From the NCBI GenBank assembly GCA_027038385.1, contig JALVXE010000093.1, positions 1-11,326 on the forward strand: 11,326 nt of DNA, written 5' to 3'. A program made the translations under genes and the position numbers. The notes beneath the pieces were generated by a model, which did not search any database, was not told the origin of the DNA, and worked only from the letters and a program-made list of their open reading frames with translations. This stretch comes from Thermotogaceae bacterium (GTDB lineage: Bacteria > Thermotogota > Thermotogae > Thermotogales > Thermotogaceae). Below, piece after piece: positions 1 to 7,412 of this stretch (its first letter is position 1; every line of letters starts with the position of its first letter).

Positions 1-887
1 ATATCAAGCCCCATCCAGCCGTCCGGTATTCCTTCTTCGGCGGTGAAGATTTTCTTCTCGACGCCCTCTTTGAGCTCCTGAGCGCAGACAAAATCAACTG
101 GAAGGACTATCTTAACGTTAAGGTTTTCGGATCTCTTGAGAATTTCCTTTGCCAGATCTATCTTGTCCTCTTCCACCTTGGAAGATCCGACTTCTTTTCC
201 GAGAGCTTTGAGAAAAGTGAAGGCCATCGCACCGCCTATGAGTATCTTGTCGGCGTTTCTCATGAGGTTGTTTATGACTCCTATCTTATCCGATACTTTC
301 GCGCCACCCAATATCACGAAGTAAGGCTTTTCAGGATTGTATGTGACTTTCGATAAGAACTTTATCTCCTTTTCCATCAAAAATCCGGCAACCGATGGTA
401 GAAACCTCGCGATCCCGACGTTTGAAGCGTGAGCTCTGTGGGCCGTTCCAAAAGCATCGTTCACGTGAAGATCCGCGTAAGACGCCCATTCTTTTGCCAG
501 ATTCTCGTCGTTTTTCGTCTCGCCCGGATGAAACCTCGTGTTCTCAAGAAGCAGTACTTCTCCTTCTTTCAAACTCTTAGCCGCTTCTTTTGCCTTCTCT
601 CCAACCGGCTCGTCGACGAATTTTACCTCCATCTCAAGAAGCTCTGAGAGTCTCTTCGCAACCGGCTTGAGAGATAGCTCCGGCTTTGGTTCTCCTTTGG
701 GCCTTCCAAGGTGGGAAAGGAGGATCACCTTGGCTCCCATGTTCAGGGCGTACCTTATCGTTGGAAGAGCCGCTCTTATCCTCGTGTCATCCGCAACTTC
801 ACCATCTTTGAGAGGGACGTTGAAATCCACTCTCATTATCACGCTTTTCCCCTTGATATCCACATCTCTTATGGTCATCTTTTCCAC
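1..887 (-). CDS. pgk: Phosphoglycerate kinase, N-terminal part (3' end cut by window edge)
   Basis: Glycolytic enzyme transferring a phosphate between 1,3-bisphosphoglycerate and ADP in the cytoplasm. About 295 codons are visible and the frame is open to base 1, so the gene continues outside. Diagnostic stretches read on the minus strand are RVDFNVP (about residues 19-25), SHLGRPKG (58-65), ENTRFHPGE (115-123), HVNDAFGTAHRAHAS (around 150-165) and GGAKVSDKI (around 200), together the substrate-binding N-terminal domain and the beginning of the nucleotide-binding domain. The start is taken as GTG at 887-885, because the full GGAGGTG site at 900-894 is six bases upstream. The ATG at 893 would overlap that site, and the resulting MEKMTIRDVD start matches the Thermotoga protein as I remember it. 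In Thermotoga, pgk is fused to triosephosphate isomerase; whether that holds here cannot be seen. It lies 33 bases after the PEGA-like gene and is probably co-transcribed with it. Confidence 0.96.
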   Translation of the reverse strand, partial: MEKMTIRDVDIKGKSVIMRVDFNVPLKDGEVADDTRIRAALPTIRYALNMGAKVILLSHLGRPKGEPKPELSLKPVAKRLSELLEMEVKFVDEPVGEKAKEAAKSLKEGEVLLLENTRFHPGETKNDENLAKEWASYADLHVNDAFGTAHRAHASNVGIARFLPSVAGFLMEKEIKFLSKVTYNPEKPYFVILGGAKVSDKIGVINNLMRNADKILIGGAMAFTFLKALGKEVGSSKVEEDKIDLAKEILKRSENLNVKIVLPVDFVCAQELKEGVEKKIFTAEEGIPDGWMGLD

Positions 888-893
888 GTTCAT

Positions 894-900
894 CACCTCC
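894..900 (-). promoter_or_regulatory. Ribosome binding site that decides the GTG start of pgk
   Basis: GGAGGTG on the minus strand, a near-complete match to the 16S anti-Shine-Dalgarno end. Its six-base spacing fits the GTG at 887. The in-frame ATG at 893 starts directly after it and is unlikely to be used. Confidence 0.8.
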
Positions 901-920
901 CGATAAAGTATACACCGTCT

Positions 921-1781
921 TCAGCGATGCGTGGTGAAGTAAATCAAAGCGGCTGAAGACATCAAAACTATGCTAAGGAGAGCTATGGTCCACTCCTTTG
1001 TATATGTGTAGTGGGATCTGTCCACCCTGACTTCTGCGCTCGCTTTCAGATTTCCAGCGCTCACCGTTATCTCGTAAGCTCCATCCTTTGCTCCCTTTCC
1101 ATCCCACTTGAATACGTTGTCCCCTTCATTGAGGTCGACGTCTTCAGAGAGCACTTCCTTTCCTTCCTCACTCTTTACAACGAGCCTCGCTTTCGATTTG
1201 AACGTTGAATAGACGTGGATCTCAAGCTCGTCGTTGTACCAGTCCCCATTTGGGGAAAAACTGCTCGAGGAGAGATAGATCTTCAGCTCTTTTGGAAGCT
1301 TCTCAAAATTCACGGGGACGCTGATCACTTCTTTCCAGGGAAAGGCGATTTCTCTTGCCACATCTTTGTATCCATCAGACTTCAGAGCAATCTTTCTGTA
1401 TCCGGCGGGAACTTTCAGAAGATCGGATGGAGAATCGACTTCGCCGTAGTAATTCCCGTCAACGAAAACGTACACTGGATATACGTTCGAGAGGATCCTG
1501 ATTTTTGACGCTTTCTCAACGCTTAAGAATACGAGCACCTCATCTCCCATTCTCACGATCTGGGGTTCTCCAGTTTGTATGTACCAATCTCCTCCTGCCG
1601 ATACTGTGAAATCACCAGACGAAAAGCTGAGGGAAAGCCTTCCGTTTTCCCCTATCCTTCCGGCTAACGTGAAGTTCACATAAACGCTTATCCCTGGATC
1701 CCCGACGAATATTATCCTAACTGTTTCTGAGAAAAGACTTATTGAAATCAGCAATACTGAAATCAGTAGTATCCTTTTCAT
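921..1781 (-). CDS. Secreted, membrane-anchored protein with PEGA-like and FlgD-type Ig-like domains
   Basis: 286 residues, function unknown. Residues 1-18 form a signal peptide (MKR, hydrophobic core, LFS-ET). Residues 20-90 look like a degenerate PEGA-type beta repeat. Residues about 94-160 contain a clearer PEGA unit (VYVFVDGNYYGEV, then KVPAGYRKIALKSDGYKD). Residues about 166-256 begin with SFSPNGDWYND, the calcium-site-like FSPNGDGxND signature that opens FlgD-type and gliding-motility-type Ig-like domains, and end with a DGAYEITV strand. A hydrophobic segment at 263-283, followed by THR, is a C-terminal membrane anchor, leaving most of the protein outside the cytoplasm. PEGA and FlgD-Ig folds are usually structural or carbohydrate/protein-binding surface modules; an envelope (toga or periplasm) role is inference. 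The ATG at 1781 has GGGTGA six bases upstream. It sits between htrA, from which it is separated by a terminator, and pgk. Confidence 0.85.
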   Translation of the reverse strand: MKRILLISVLLISISLFSETVRIIFVGDPGISVYVNFTLAGRIGENGRLSLSFSSGDFTVSAGGDWYIQTGEPQIVRMGDEVLVFLSVEKASKIRILSNVYPVYVFVDGNYYGEVDSPSDLLKVPAGYRKIALKSDGYKDVAREIAFPWKEVISVPVNFEKLPKELKIYLSSSSFSPNGDWYNDELEIHVYSTFKSKARLVVKSEEGKEVLSEDVDLNEGDNVFKWDGKGAKDGAYEITVSAGNLKASAEVRVDRSHYTYTKEWTIALLSIVLMSSAALIYFTTHR

Positions 1782-1793
1782 CTCAGATCACCC

Positions 1794-1824
1794 AAAAAAA
1801 CATGGGGGAATCAATCCCCCATGT
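1794..1824 (-). terminator. Intrinsic terminator of htrA, overlapping its stop codon
   Basis: On the minus strand a 10-bp perfect stem (1815-1824 paired with 1800-1809, containing five consecutive G-C pairs) with a five-base loop (1810-1814) is followed by seven Ts (1800-1794). The htrA stop TGA (1813-1811) lies in the loop and the last htrA codons form the 5' arm. The ribosome binding site of the downstream PEGA-like gene begins right after the T tract, so read-through would feed directly into it. Confidence 0.92.
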
Positions 1825-3187
1825 ATGGAAATGCCGTTATCAACTGTCCTCCTTGCCTTATCACGTACAGAGCTATGTAATCTCCCTTCTTTATCTTGCT
1901 GACGGCTTTGTTCCAATCTTTAACACTCTTTATGTTGTATTCTTTTCCGTTGACGACTATCTTTACGATAACGTCACCCGGCTGTATCCCAAATGCGCTA
2001 TTTTTCACGCTCCTAACTATCACGCCTTTGACTTCACTCGGTATTGAGTACTGCTCCCTATCCCCTGGCTGTATCTCATCGACCACTATCCCCATGAACA
2101 CCTTCGCTATCTTCCCTTGATTTTCCTCAGAGTATTTACCGAGCTTGACCTTGAACGTCAGTTCCTTTCCCTTTCTGTTCACAACTATATCAACTACGTT
2201 TCCTGGCGTGTAGGAGTGGATTATCGATACGAGCTCTGGAGCACTCGACACCTTCTGATCGTTCACCTTGACTATGACGTCCCCTACCTTTATTCCAGCC
2301 TTGTAAGCTGGTGAGTTCTTCATGACTTCCGTTACGAGTGCACCGCTGTCAACTTTAAGTCCCAACGCCTTCACATGGTCCATCGTGACCGTGACTATCC
2401 TCACACCGAGGTAGGCTTTCTCGGCCTTTCCAGTCTTTATCAGGGAGCTTATAAACCTCTTCGCCGTGTTTATCGGTATGGCAAAGCCTATGTTCACAGC
2501 TTGCGATGGATTTATTATAGCGGTGTTTATACCTATGACCTGACCGTGTATATTCAGAAGTGGTCCTCCGCTGTTCCCCGGATTTATAGCTGCATCTGTC
2601 TGTATGAGGTTCGTGTAGTATCCGCTGTTGTCTGGTTTTGGAATCTTCCTGTGAAGCGCACTCACGACACCAACCGTGACTGTGTGTTGGAATCCGAGGG
2701 GGTTTCCTATGGCTATCGCCCATTCACCTATCTCTATCTTGTCGGAATCTCCCATCTCAAGGACGGGAAGTTTCTTCCCCTTTGGATCTATCTTTATTAT
2801 GGCTATATCCAGCTCTTCGTCTCCGCCTATGTACTTTGCACTGTATTGTGATCCGTCGAGCATGGTAACGGTTATCTTTTTAGCCTCGTGCACGACGTGC
2901 TCGTTTGTCAAAATGTAGCCGTCTTTGTCGAATATGAACCCCGATCCTATACCTATGACCTTCCTCTTGTAGTTCTGGAAAGGTATATCCCCAAAAAATC
3001 TTCTGAAGAACTGGTCGGTGAACGGGTCGAAGTACGAGACGGTTTCCTCCCTCTCGACCTCTATCTTCACGACAGCCGGTGCACACGCCTTCACGACTTT
3101 CACAACTGGGCTTACGTAGTTCGGATTGAGATACGAAAAGCTCAGAACCGCCAAAACCAATCCTAGTATGATGACGAGTTTCTTCAT
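1811..3187 (-). CDS. htrA: HtrA/DegP-type periplasmic serine protease with two PDZ domains
   Basis: 458-residue envelope protease/chaperone that degrades misfolded exported proteins. Residues 1-19 are a signal peptide or signal anchor. The trypsin-like domain (about 30-250) has the full catalytic triad: His97 in YILTNEHVV, Asp127 in EELDIAIIKID, and Ser206 in NPGNSGGPL. PDZ1 spans about 258-350 (YLGVR carboxylate-loop-like start, AGIKVGDVIVKVND) and PDZ2 about 362-455 (FGIQPGDVIVKI). Length and order are normal for a two-PDZ DegP/DegQ/HtrA. The ATG at 3187 has GGGAGGG seven bases upstream. Transcription diverges from cinA; I could not assign a convincing promoter for htrA in the shared 92-base gap. 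The gene ends inside its own terminator hairpin. Confidence 0.97.
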   Translation of the reverse strand: MKKLVIILGLVLAVLSFSYLNPNYVSPVVKVVKACAPAVVKIEVEREETVSYFDPFTDQFFRRFFGDIPFQNYKRKVIGIGSGFIFDKDGYILTNEHVVHEAKKITVTMLDGSQYSAKYIGGDEELDIAIIKIDPKGKKLPVLEMGDSDKIEIGEWAIAIGNPLGFQHTVTVGVVSALHRKIPKPDNSGYYTNLIQTDAAINPGNSGGPLLNIHGQVIGINTAIINPSQAVNIGFAIPINTAKRFISSLIKTGKAEKAYLGVRIVTVTMDHVKALGLKVDSGALVTEVMKNSPAYKAGIKVGDVIVKVNDQKVSSAPELVSIIHSYTPGNVVDIVVNRKGKELTFKVKLGKYSEENQGKIAKVFMGIVVDEIQPGDREQYSIPSEVKGVIVRSVKNSAFGIQPGDVIVKIVVNGKEYNIKSVKDWNKAVSKIKKGDYIALYVIRQGGQLITAFPYMGD

Positions 3188-3228
3188 ACTCTATCCCTCC
3201 CTTTCGATTTGTGCTACTTCTTTTTGAC

Positions 3229-3258
3229 TTGCCGATTGAATATTTGTTCAACTATAAT
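3229..3258 (+). promoter_or_regulatory. Putative sigma-70-type promoter for the cinA-che-fli operon
   Basis: A perfect TATAAT at 3253-3258 is preceded by TTGCCG (3229-3234, 4/6 match) at 18 bases. A better -35-like TTGACT at 3224-3229 is too far (23 bases). Transcription would start near 3265, giving a leader of about 15 bases that is almost all ribosome binding site. An inverted repeat, TTGAA-6-TTCAA (3236-3240/3247-3251), lies in the spacer. Confidence 0.55.
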
Positions 3259-3266
3259 GCGCTTAA

Positions 3267-3273
3267 GAGGTGG
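3267..3273 (+). promoter_or_regulatory. Ribosome binding site that decides the TTG start of cinA
   Basis: GAGGTGG ends six bases before the TTG at 3280. The more upstream in-frame GTG at 3211 lies in front of the predicted promoter and lacks such a site. Confidence 0.75.
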
Positions 3274-3279
3274 TGTGAA

Positions 3280-4491
3280 TTGAAAAGGGCGTGCATCTTG
3301 ACCATAGGAAGCGAGATAGTCGAAGGTATCATAATGGATAAGAACTCCGTGTACCTTTCGAAAAGACTTCTAGAACTTGGATACAAGGTCGTTAGAATAG
3401 CATCGGTCGATGACGTTCTTGAAGACATAATCGATGAGGTTAAAAGATCCTTGAAAAAATGTGATCTCCTCATAACCACGGGAGGTCTCGGACCGACCAA
3501 AGATGATCTAACCAGGGAAGCGATTTCGAGGGCTTTTGGGATTGAACTCGTTTTCGACGAGGATCTTTACAGAAGAGTCAGCGGCAAGGTTAGGAAGTTC
3601 GCAGGTAGAGTGGTGAAGAGCGTCAAGAAAGAAGCCATGGTTTTAAAAGGCGCTGAGGTTGTCGAAAACAACGTTGGAAGTGCTCCAGGCCAACTTCTGA
3701 AGGTTGATGGAAAGACAATTCTAATCCTTCCTGGGCCACCTTCTGAGATGAAAGATGTTTTTGAAGAAGTTTCAAAGAAGCTGAAGGCTGGTAAAGGTTA
3801 TCTGATGAAGATTTTGAAGTTTTATGGTGTTAGGGAATCCACACTTGAGGATGAGCTGAGTGAGATCATCTACTCTTACAAGAATGTGAAAGTCGCGACC
3901 CAGGCGAGCTACACGATGGGAGTCTGGCTGAGGTTCACAGCACCTTTTGATTTCAAAGATGAACTTGACGATCTTGTGGGAAAGGTGAGAAGTAGAAAGA
4001 GAATGGATATATATGCTGAGGATGACGAGACGATGGAGGATAGACTTGTGTCGCTCTTGAAAAAAAGCGGGAAAACCTTGTCAGTTGCGGAATCGTGTAG
4101 TGGTGGCCTTTTGTCGTCCCTTTTGGTGAACGTTTCAGGTGTTTCAGAAGTATTCAAAGGTGGTATAATAGCATACAACAACTTCGTGAAGGAGAAAGTT
4201 TTAGGCGTCAGCAGGGATGTACTCGAGAGATTTGGAAGTGTTAGCAAGGAATGTGCTCGAGAGATGAGTGCAGGTGTTAAGAGGATTTTCGGTAGCGATT
4301 ACGCAATTGCGGTATCGGGCGTAGCGGGACCTGAAAGTTTGGAAGGTAAACCTGTGGGACTGGTTTACATAGATGTGTACACGAGAAATCACACTACCTT
4401 TGAAAAGAAGTACAGCGGGACAAGGGGTGTTATAAGGGTGAAAGCAGCTATGGACGCAATGGACTCAATGAGAAGAATTTTGGGGGGATGA
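3280..4491 (+). CDS. cinA: CinA family protein: nicotinamide mononucleotide amidase with N-terminal MoCF-like domain
   Basis: 403 residues from a TTG start. The N-terminal COG1058/MoCF-like domain (about 2-165) begins ACILTIGSEIVEG and contains ITTGGLGPTKDDLTREA (around 65-81) and LPGPPSEM (150-157). In studied CinA proteins this domain hydrolyses ADP-ribose. The C-terminal PncC domain (about 255-400) has AESCSGG (270-276, with the nucleophilic serine), AYNNFVKEKVLGV (298-310, with the Tyr and Lys of the active site) and SGVAGPE (346-352). It converts NMN to nicotinic acid mononucleotide in pyridine nucleotide salvage. Length is normal. It is first in the operon, with only four bases before cheA. 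The shared position with chemotaxis genes does not by itself imply a shared function. Two-domain CinA proteins have also been linked to competence, but nothing here tests that. Confidence 0.95.
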   Translation: MKRACILTIGSEIVEGIIMDKNSVYLSKRLLELGYKVVRIASVDDVLEDIIDEVKRSLKKCDLLITTGGLGPTKDDLTREAISRAFGIELVFDEDLYRRVSGKVRKFAGRVVKSVKKEAMVLKGAEVVENNVGSAPGQLLKVDGKTILILPGPPSEMKDVFEEVSKKLKAGKGYLMKILKFYGVRESTLEDELSEIIYSYKNVKVATQASYTMGVWLRFTAPFDFKDELDDLVGKVRSRKRMDIYAEDDETMEDRLVSLLKKSGKTLSVAESCSGGLLSSLLVNVSGVSEVFKGGIIAYNNFVKEKVLGVSRDVLERFGSVSKECAREMSAGVKRIFGSDYAIAVSGVAGPESLEGKPVGLVYIDVYTRNHTTFEKKYSGTRGVIRVKAAMDAMDSMRRILGG

Positions 4492-4495
4492 AAGC

Positions 4496-6562
4496 ATGAT
4501 GAGGGACGAGTACTTGAGCGTTTTCATAGACGAGACCAAGGAAGCCATACAGAACATGAACGACATACTCTTGAAGCTTGAACAGGACATGGAGGACATG
4601 GAAGCTATAAACGAACTGTTCAGGATACTCCATACCCTTAAAGGTATGGCTGGAACGATGGAGTTCAACACGATGATGACACTCTGCCACAGGATGGAGA
4701 ATTTGCTCGACGAGATCAGAAATGGAAGAATGAAGCTCACGGAAGATATCATAGATAGGTTGTTCAAGGGTGCTGACATACTCGAACAGATGCTCAACAG
4801 CATAGAAGAAGGTGAGAGTGATGAGCTCGAGGAAGTCGATGTCGATTCCTTGATAAAGGAGTTTGAAGGTTTCCTCGAAGGGAAATCCGTGGGGTCCCCG
4901 AAAGCCGAGGAAAAGAAGGAGGAGACTAAGGAAGAAGCCGAAGAAGAGAAGGAGGAAGGTGAAGAAACCTCTATACCGATAGAGATAACCGATGAGCTGG
5001 TCCACGTCATCAAGGAGGCTAAGGAGAAGGGTTACGAATCGTATTATGTCAGAGTTACCTTGGATGAGGGTACACAACTCAAAGCAGCGAGGATGTACCT
5101 CGTTTTTCACAAAATAGAAGATCTAGGTGGAGAAATCTTGAGAACAGTCCCACCGGTTGAGGATATAGAGGATGAGAAGTTCGATTTGGATGTCGACCTT
5201 GTTGTCATAGCCAAGCAATCCGCTGAGGAGCTCTCCGGAGCTATAGGAAGTGTTACCGACGTCGCGAGAGTCGTTGTCAGGCCGTTTGATCCAGAGAAGG
5301 AACTCGAAAAGAGGAAGAAGAAAGAAGAAGAGAAGAAAAAGGAGGAAGAGAAGAAAGAAGAGGCTAAAAAACCAGAAGCACATATACATCACAAAGACGA
5401 CAAGAAGAAGAGAAAAATCACCCAAACCGTTAGGGTTGACATAGAAAAGCTCGATACACTCATGAACCTCATGGGAGAGCTCGTCATAGCTAGATCCAGA
5501 ATAGTCGAGACTCTGAAGAAATACAGCATAAAGGAAGTCGATGAATCCCTTGCTCAGCTATCCAGAATAACGCTCGACCTTCAGAACATAGTCATGAAGA
5601 TAAGGATGGTCCCGATAGCTTACGTCTTCAACAGGTTTCCGAGGATGGTTAGAGACCTGGCAAAGCAGATGAACAAAGAAGTCGACTTCATCATAAAAGG
5701 TGAAGACACAGAACTTGACAGAACATTTGTCGAAGAGATAGGAGATCCACTCCTTCACCTTTTGAGAAACGCTATAGACCACGGTATAGAATCTAAGGAA
5801 GAGAGAATCGCGAAAGGTAAGCCGCCGAAGGGAACGATAATACTCTCCGCAAGACACGAAGGGAACAACGTCGTCATAGAGATAGTGGACGACGGTAGGG
5901 GAATAGACAGGGACAAGGTAATAAAGAAGGCCGTTGAAAGAGGGCTCATAGATGAAGCTAGGGCGATGATGCTCCCTGATGACAAGGTCTTTGAGCTCAT
6001 ATTCCTACCAGGGTTCTCTACAAAGGATGAAGTTACGGAAATATCAGGTAGAGGAGTAGGTATGGACGTCGTTAAAAACGTCGTAGAATCCTTAAACGGT
6101 AGCGTCAGCATAGAGTCTCAGAAGGACAAGGGAACGAAAGTCACCATAAGGCTCCCGTTGACATTGGCCATAATCCAAGCGCTTCTTGTTAAGGTGAAAG
6201 ATTTCGTCTACGCGATACCGATAGCCACGATAGACAGTACACTTAAGATAACCAAAGAAGACATTCAAGTTGTTCAGGATCAAGAGGTTGTTGTCATAAG
6301 GCAGGAAGTCGTACCGATAATAAAACTCTGGGAAGCCTTGGGGATTCCTCACGATGAAGAGTTCCAGTCTATGAACGTCGTGATAATAAAGATGGGTAAC
6401 AGGAAATACGGTATAGTGGTGGACACACTCATAGGGCAGGATGATATAGTTATAAAGAGTCTTGGGAAACTCTTCAGTGATGTCAAGGAATTCAGTGGTG
6501 GAGCAGTTCTTGGAGATGGGAGCATAGCGCTCATTCTGGATGTTGCGAATCTGATGATGTGA
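4496..6562 (+). CDS. cheA: Chemotaxis histidine kinase CheA
   Basis: 688-residue cytoplasmic kinase that autophosphorylates under receptor control and passes phosphate to CheY. P1 (1-105) has the phosphorylatable His46 in LFRILHTLKGMAGTM. P2 (about 160-263) is the CheY-docking domain. P3 dimerisation helices lie at about 310-355 (TVRVDIEKLDTLMNLMGELV). The P4 ATPase domain at 355-540 has the N box HLLRNAIDHG (421-430), G1 DDGRGID (465-471), the F-box region PGFSTK (505-510) and G2 SGRGVGMD (517-524). P5 at about 541-688 is the CheW-like regulatory domain. Two Lys/Glu low-complexity linkers, about 131-158 and 265-307, flank P2. The protein is slightly longer than the T. maritima one as I recall it, mostly in these linkers. 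The ATG at 4496 follows GGGGGGAT overlapping the end of cinA; ATG 4499 is an equally possible start. CheW starts 10 bases downstream. Confidence 0.98.
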   Translation: MMRDEYLSVFIDETKEAIQNMNDILLKLEQDMEDMEAINELFRILHTLKGMAGTMEFNTMMTLCHRMENLLDEIRNGRMKLTEDIIDRLFKGADILEQMLNSIEEGESDELEEVDVDSLIKEFEGFLEGKSVGSPKAEEKKEETKEEAEEEKEEGEETSIPIEITDELVHVIKEAKEKGYESYYVRVTLDEGTQLKAARMYLVFHKIEDLGGEILRTVPPVEDIEDEKFDLDVDLVVIAKQSAEELSGAIGSVTDVARVVVRPFDPEKELEKRKKKEEEKKKEEEKKEEAKKPEAHIHHKDDKKKRKITQTVRVDIEKLDTLMNLMGELVIARSRIVETLKKYSIKEVDESLAQLSRITLDLQNIVMKIRMVPIAYVFNRFPRMVRDLAKQMNKEVDFIIKGEDTELDRTFVEEIGDPLLHLLRNAIDHGIESKEERIAKGKPPKGTIILSARHEGNNVVIEIVDDGRGIDRDKVIKKAVERGLIDEARAMMLPDDKVFELIFLPGFSTKDEVTEISGRGVGMDVVKNVVESLNGSVSIESQKDKGTKVTIRLPLTLAIIQALLVKVKDFVYAIPIATIDSTLKITKEDIQVVQDQEVVVIRQEVVPIIKLWEALGIPHDEEFQSMNVVIIKMGNRKYGIVVDTLIGQDDIVIKSLGKLFSDVKEFSGGAVLGDGSIALILDVANLMM

Positions 6563-6572
6563 GGTGATCGGC

Positions 6573-7025
6573 ATGGAAATAGGAGAAAAGGAAGCCGTTC
6601 AGGAATTTGAGGTTCTTTCCTTTGTAGTTGGAGATCAAGAAATGGCGTTTGACGTGGACTATGTGGAAATAGTGATAGACGTTGCCGATATAACCCCCGT
6701 TCCAAAATCGAAGCCCATGATAAAGGGAATCATAAACCTCAGGGGTAGAATAGTTCCAATAATAGACCTAGCCGATGTCCTCGGTTCGTACGTGGATGAG
6801 TCCCAATACGAGAGTATAGTTGTGATAAAATACAACGACATAGAAGCTGGTTTCATGGTCGGGACGGTGAAAGGAGTCTTGAGAGCTTCTACGAACGAAC
6901 TTGAGAGTATATCCTCTCTTGAGAGGTACGGTGAAAAGTCTAGGGGACTGATAAAGAAGGGCAACAGATTGGTCGTTTATCTGGACGTTACGAAGATAAT
7001 AGACGAGATCGCCGGTGAAGAATAA
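6573..7025 (+). CDS. cheW: Chemotaxis coupling protein CheW
   Basis: 150-residue scaffold that joins CheA P5 to chemoreceptor tips. The SH3-like CheW fold is recognisable from EFEVLSFVVGDQEMAFDVD near the start, ITPVPKS, then the signature GIINLRGRIVPIIDLADVLG (about residues 50-70) and the C-terminal RLVVYLDVTKII. The ATG at 6573 is chosen because GAGGTG (6561-6566) overlaps the cheA stop and is six bases upstream; an in-frame GTG at 6564 lies within that site. It is ten bases after cheA and fifteen before cheY. Confidence 0.96.
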   Translation: MEIGEKEAVQEFEVLSFVVGDQEMAFDVDYVEIVIDVADITPVPKSKPMIKGIINLRGRIVPIIDLADVLGSYVDESQYESIVVIKYNDIEAGFMVGTVKGVLRASTNELESISSLERYGEKSRGLIKKGNRLVVYLDVTKIIDEIAGEE

Positions 7026-7040
7026 AGGGGGGTATGATCG

Positions 7041-7409
7041 ATGGGTAAAAAGATTCTCATAGTCGACGACGCTGCATTTATGAGAATGCTCCTTAAAGAT
7101 ATCGTTTCCAAGGCGGGATTCGAGGTCGTCGGGGAAGCATCAAACGGTAAGGAAGCCGTTGAGAAGTATAAGGAGCTTAAGCCAGACGTCGTCACGATGG
7201 ATATAACCATGCCGGAGATGAACGGAATAGAAGCTGTTAAGGAAATAAAGAAAATAGATCCGAACGCCAACATAATTATGGTGAGTGCTATGGGTCAGCA
7301 GGCGATGGTCATAGAGGCCATTCAAGCTGGAGCGAAGGACTTCATAGTCAAGCCGTTCCAGCCCGCCAGGGTCATAGAAGCTCTTAAGAAGGCGGTCGGG
7401 GAGGCCTGA
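7041..7409 (+). CDS. cheY: Chemotaxis response regulator CheY
   Basis: 122-residue single receiver domain with no output domain; phosphorylated by CheA, it binds the flagellar switch to change rotation. The acid pocket is Asp9-Asp10, the phosphoacceptor is Asp54 (VVTMDITMPEMNG), and the switch residues are Ser82 (in VSAMGQQ) and Lys104 (IVKPFQP). The sequence is very close to the crystallised T. maritima CheY as I remember it. A six-G ribosome binding site lies at 7027-7032, eight bases before the ATG. The stop is followed after three bases by the probable fliO start. Confidence 0.98.
   Translation: MGKKILIVDDAAFMRMLLKDIVSKAGFEVVGEASNGKEAVEKYKELKPDVVTMDITMPEMNGIEAVKEIKKIDPNANIIMVSAMGQQAMVIEAIQAGAKDFIVKPFQPARVIEALKKAVGEA
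7398..7404 (+). promoter_or_regulatory. Ribosome binding site for fliO inside the cheY 3' end
   Basis: GGGGAGG lies eight bases before an ATC at 7413 and seventeen bases before the TTG at 7422. The spacing favours initiation at 7413, which would be a non-canonical codon. Confidence 0.5.
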
Positions 7410-7412
7410 ACC

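Noticed and set aside
907..912. TATACT on the minus strand before pgk as an internal promoter
   Set aside because: No -35-like hexamer at 16-18 bases, and the start would fall in the ribosome binding site.
2355..2851. Open frames on both strands over the htrA catalytic region
   Set aside because: Shadows of htrA, whose triad and PDZ motifs prove its frame; translations are low-complexity Tyr- or Arg/His-rich.
3224..3229. TTGACT as the -35 box for TATAAT at 3253
   Set aside because: The spacing is 23 bases, too long for sigma-70-type promoters; TTGCCG at 18 bases is preferred.
3211..3279. Upstream GTG extension of cinA by 23 residues
   Set aside because: It would place the start before the predicted promoter. 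The strong ribosome binding site fits TTG 3280, and family proteins begin near KRACILTIGSEI.
4448..5110. Long open frame (220 codons) on the minus strand opposite the start of cheA
   Set aside because: It mirrors the codon structure of a certain gene, is rich in Leu/Phe because the sense strand is Lys/Glu-rich, and has no ribosome binding site or recognisable domain.
5300..5420. Purine-rich repetitive tract looking like a DNA repeat
   Set aside because: It is the coding sequence of the K/E-rich linker of CheA; no regular repeat unit is seen.
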